Assembly: GCA_902363625.1 (NCBI GenBank)
Contig: CABJAS010000009.1
Coordinates: 62,001 to 126,000, forward strand
DNA from: Clostridiaceae bacterium
Lineage (GTDB): Bacteria; Bacillota_I; Bacilli_A; Erysipelotrichales; Coprobacillaceae
DNA: 64,000 bases
Direction of reading: 5' to 3'
Below, piece by piece: positions 62,956 through 64,000 of the stretch. The position numbers and the translations under genes were made by a program. Position 1 is the first letter of the stretch, and each line of letters begins with the position of its first letter. The notes under the pieces are model-generated. The model was not told where the DNA came from, made no database searches, and saw only the letters and a list, made by a program, of their open reading frames with translations.

Positions 62956-63497
62956 TGTTCGTGGCTCCTTTCTAAAGCATTAATGACGATTCCTGCCACT
63001 GCAGAAGAAATAACTAATAGATATAATGGTATCTCGGTAAAAATCGTTAATAAGAAGATTACAGCAAACAATAAAAATGTAGTCTTGCTGATGATTGATT
63101 TTTTCCATAAGCGTTCCACTGCATTTAAGATCAGTACACATACACATACTCGAATTCCGGCAAATGCATTTTTAACAACGGCATATTCGGAAAAGTTATT
63201 TAGAAAAAGGGCAATGATAATAATTAGAATAATAGGAATCGTAATAAAGCCCAGCGTTGCAATAATCCCACCAAGAATCCCTTTGCGCTTATTTCCAATA
63301 AAGGTTGATACATTTAATGCGATGATTCCCGGTGTACATTGACCTATTGCAAAGTAATCCATCAGTTCCTCATCACTTACCCATTGTCTATTTTCCACTA
63401 ACTCTCTTTGAAGAATAGGCAGCATCGCATAGCCACCACCAAAGGTAATACTTCCTATTCGAGCAAAAATTAAATATAATTGCCAAAATTCTTTCAT
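62952..63497 (-). CDS. chrA: Chromate transporter, short subunit (first half)
   Basis: 181 aa. CHR family: FARIGSITFGGGYAMLPIL and IGQCTPGIIALNVSTFIGNK motifs, about five membrane segments. It is homologous to the next gene, as expected for inverted-topology pairs. ATGGAGA precedes the ATG. It starts 19 nt after the gamma-glutamyltransferase stop, so all three genes may be co-transcribed. Confidence 0.92.
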   Translation of the reverse strand: MKEFWQLYLIFARIGSITFGGGYAMLPILQRELVENRQWVSDEELMDYFAIGQCTPGIIALNVSTFIGNKRKGILGGIIATLGFITIPIILIIIIALFLNNFSEYAVVKNAFAGIRVCVCVLILNAVERLWKKSIISKTTFLLFAVIFLLTIFTEIPLYLLVISSAVAGIVINALERSHEQ

Positions 63498-63516
63498 ATC
63501 AATATCTCCATTTCAA

Positions 63517-64000
63517 TTATACTTCCGGCATTGCAGCTCCATCCGCACGTGGATCACTGCCGCCTAATCTTAATCCATTTTCACGAACCTCTATGATTTG
63601 AGAAGCCCCGGAACAAGTAAACGGTTCAATAATAAGCAGCTCATGTCCCATTTCTTTAAGGCGATTCAACACTTCTTCTCCTACCTGTGATTCGATTTTT
63701 AAAACATGAGAAACTGATCCATCGCTATGAATCGTATGCATATCTGCCCATTTTCCATGTTCTACAGAGCTTTGCACATCCAGTCCGAAATCTAACAGAT
63801 TGCAGACAACCTGCATATTCCATTGAGGCTGGTTATCTCCTCCAGGAGTATTTCCGATATATCTTAAATTATTGAATTGATCTGTGATCAGATACGTATT
63901 TAAAGTATGCATCGTCTTTTTCCCGGGAGCAATCACATTTGGATGTCCTTCTTTAAGGTTAAAGCCTGTTCCCGCACGATTGTTCAATAAAATACCCGTA
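63517..64000 (-). CDS. Gamma-glutamyltransferase family protein, C-terminal part (cut by window edge)
   Basis: About 160 codons visible; the frame stays open to 64000. The visible part is the small subunit: ILLNNRAGTGFNLKEGHPN, IAPGKKTMHTLNTYLI, IGNTPGGDNQPQWNMQVV and SGASQIIEVRENGLRLGGSDPRADGAA, all standard for the family. The catalytic Thr would be upstream, outside the window. A TTG-led internal start at 63987 is not a real start. Confidence 0.92.
   Translation of the reverse strand, partial: TGILLNNRAGTGFNLKEGHPNVIAPGKKTMHTLNTYLITDQFNNLRYIGNTPGGDNQPQWNMQVVCNLLDFGLDVQSSVEHGKWADMHTIHSDGSVSHVLKIESQVGEEVLNRLKEMGHELLIIEPFTCSGASQIIEVRENGLRLGGSDPRADGAAMPEV

Noticed and set aside
1..64000. tRNA or rRNA genes as ICE attachment sites
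   Set aside because: No tRNA-like cloverleaf or rRNA segment was recognised by eye in the gaps between genes.

Overview
The window looks like chromosome of a low-GC, monoderm Firmicute of the gut type. Erysipelotrichia or a related clostridial lineage is my best guess, inferred from gene content and Gram-positive Shine-Dalgarno (SD) sites; the species cannot be named from sequence alone. No rRNA, tRNA or CRISPR array was seen. Almost everything from 1 to 39.7 kb is on the minus strand.

Region 1 (1 to about 26.6 kb) is one side of a Tn1549/CTn-like integrative conjugative element (ICE). In transcription order (right to left) it carries parA-parB, a Ser/Thr/Gln-rich lipoprotein, a 1716-aa thioester/Cna-B surface protein with a sortase-type tail, a 55-aa membrane peptide, an unknown 263-aa protein, a 3210-aa methylase-helicase, a CHC2/TOPRIM protein, a self-contained RES-domain cargo gene, a putative oriT with mobC, relaxase, PcfB (DUF3801), an LtrC/ArdC-like protein, a small conserved ORF, VirD4, and the first codons of the next transfer gene. 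The integrase and the rest of the transfer channel are outside the window. Several intergenic junctions carry a hairpin plus T-tract, often just upstream of the next SD, which suggests attenuation or antitermination.

Region 2 (26.6 to 28.6 kb) is a Thr-rich collagen-like gene with no C-terminal domain, lying against the ICE, and a TPR glycosyltransferase, resembling the sgtA/bclA pair of C. difficile.

Region 3 (28.7 to 40.1 kb) is a compact type IV pilus locus: pilA, pilD, pilC, pilM, pilN, pilO, three minor pseudopilins, pilB, pilT, a fourth pseudopilin and a NUDIX gene. One minor pseudopilin ends in four tandem modules resembling CBM5/12 chitin-binding domains, so the pilus may carry a glycan-binding tip. 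The major pilin seems to start at an ATA codon.

Region 4 (40.3 to 64 kb) is ordinary chromosome: an AI-2E family transporter; a DsrE-like protein; a thiol-redox operon (flavoprotein disulfide reductase, thioredoxin, CcdA-TlpA fusion, HxlR regulator, SDR) behind a clear promoter and inverted repeat; AraC/GyrI-type proteins; three GGDEF proteins, one catalytically degenerate; a tocopherol cyclase-like protein; an aldo/keto reductase behind a MerR-type 19-bp-spacer promoter; HD and Cys-rich proteins; Mn catalase; a four-gene operon ending in a MalY-type lyase; a flavodoxin-like reductase; a split chromate transporter; and the 3' part of a gamma-glutamyltransferase gene.

The observations I rate highest are the CBM-decorated pseudopilin, the RES cargo unit inside the transfer module, the apparent interruption of the collagen-like gene at the ICE edge, the 11-bp palindrome inside parB, and the regulatory dyads before the redox operon and the aldo/keto reductase.
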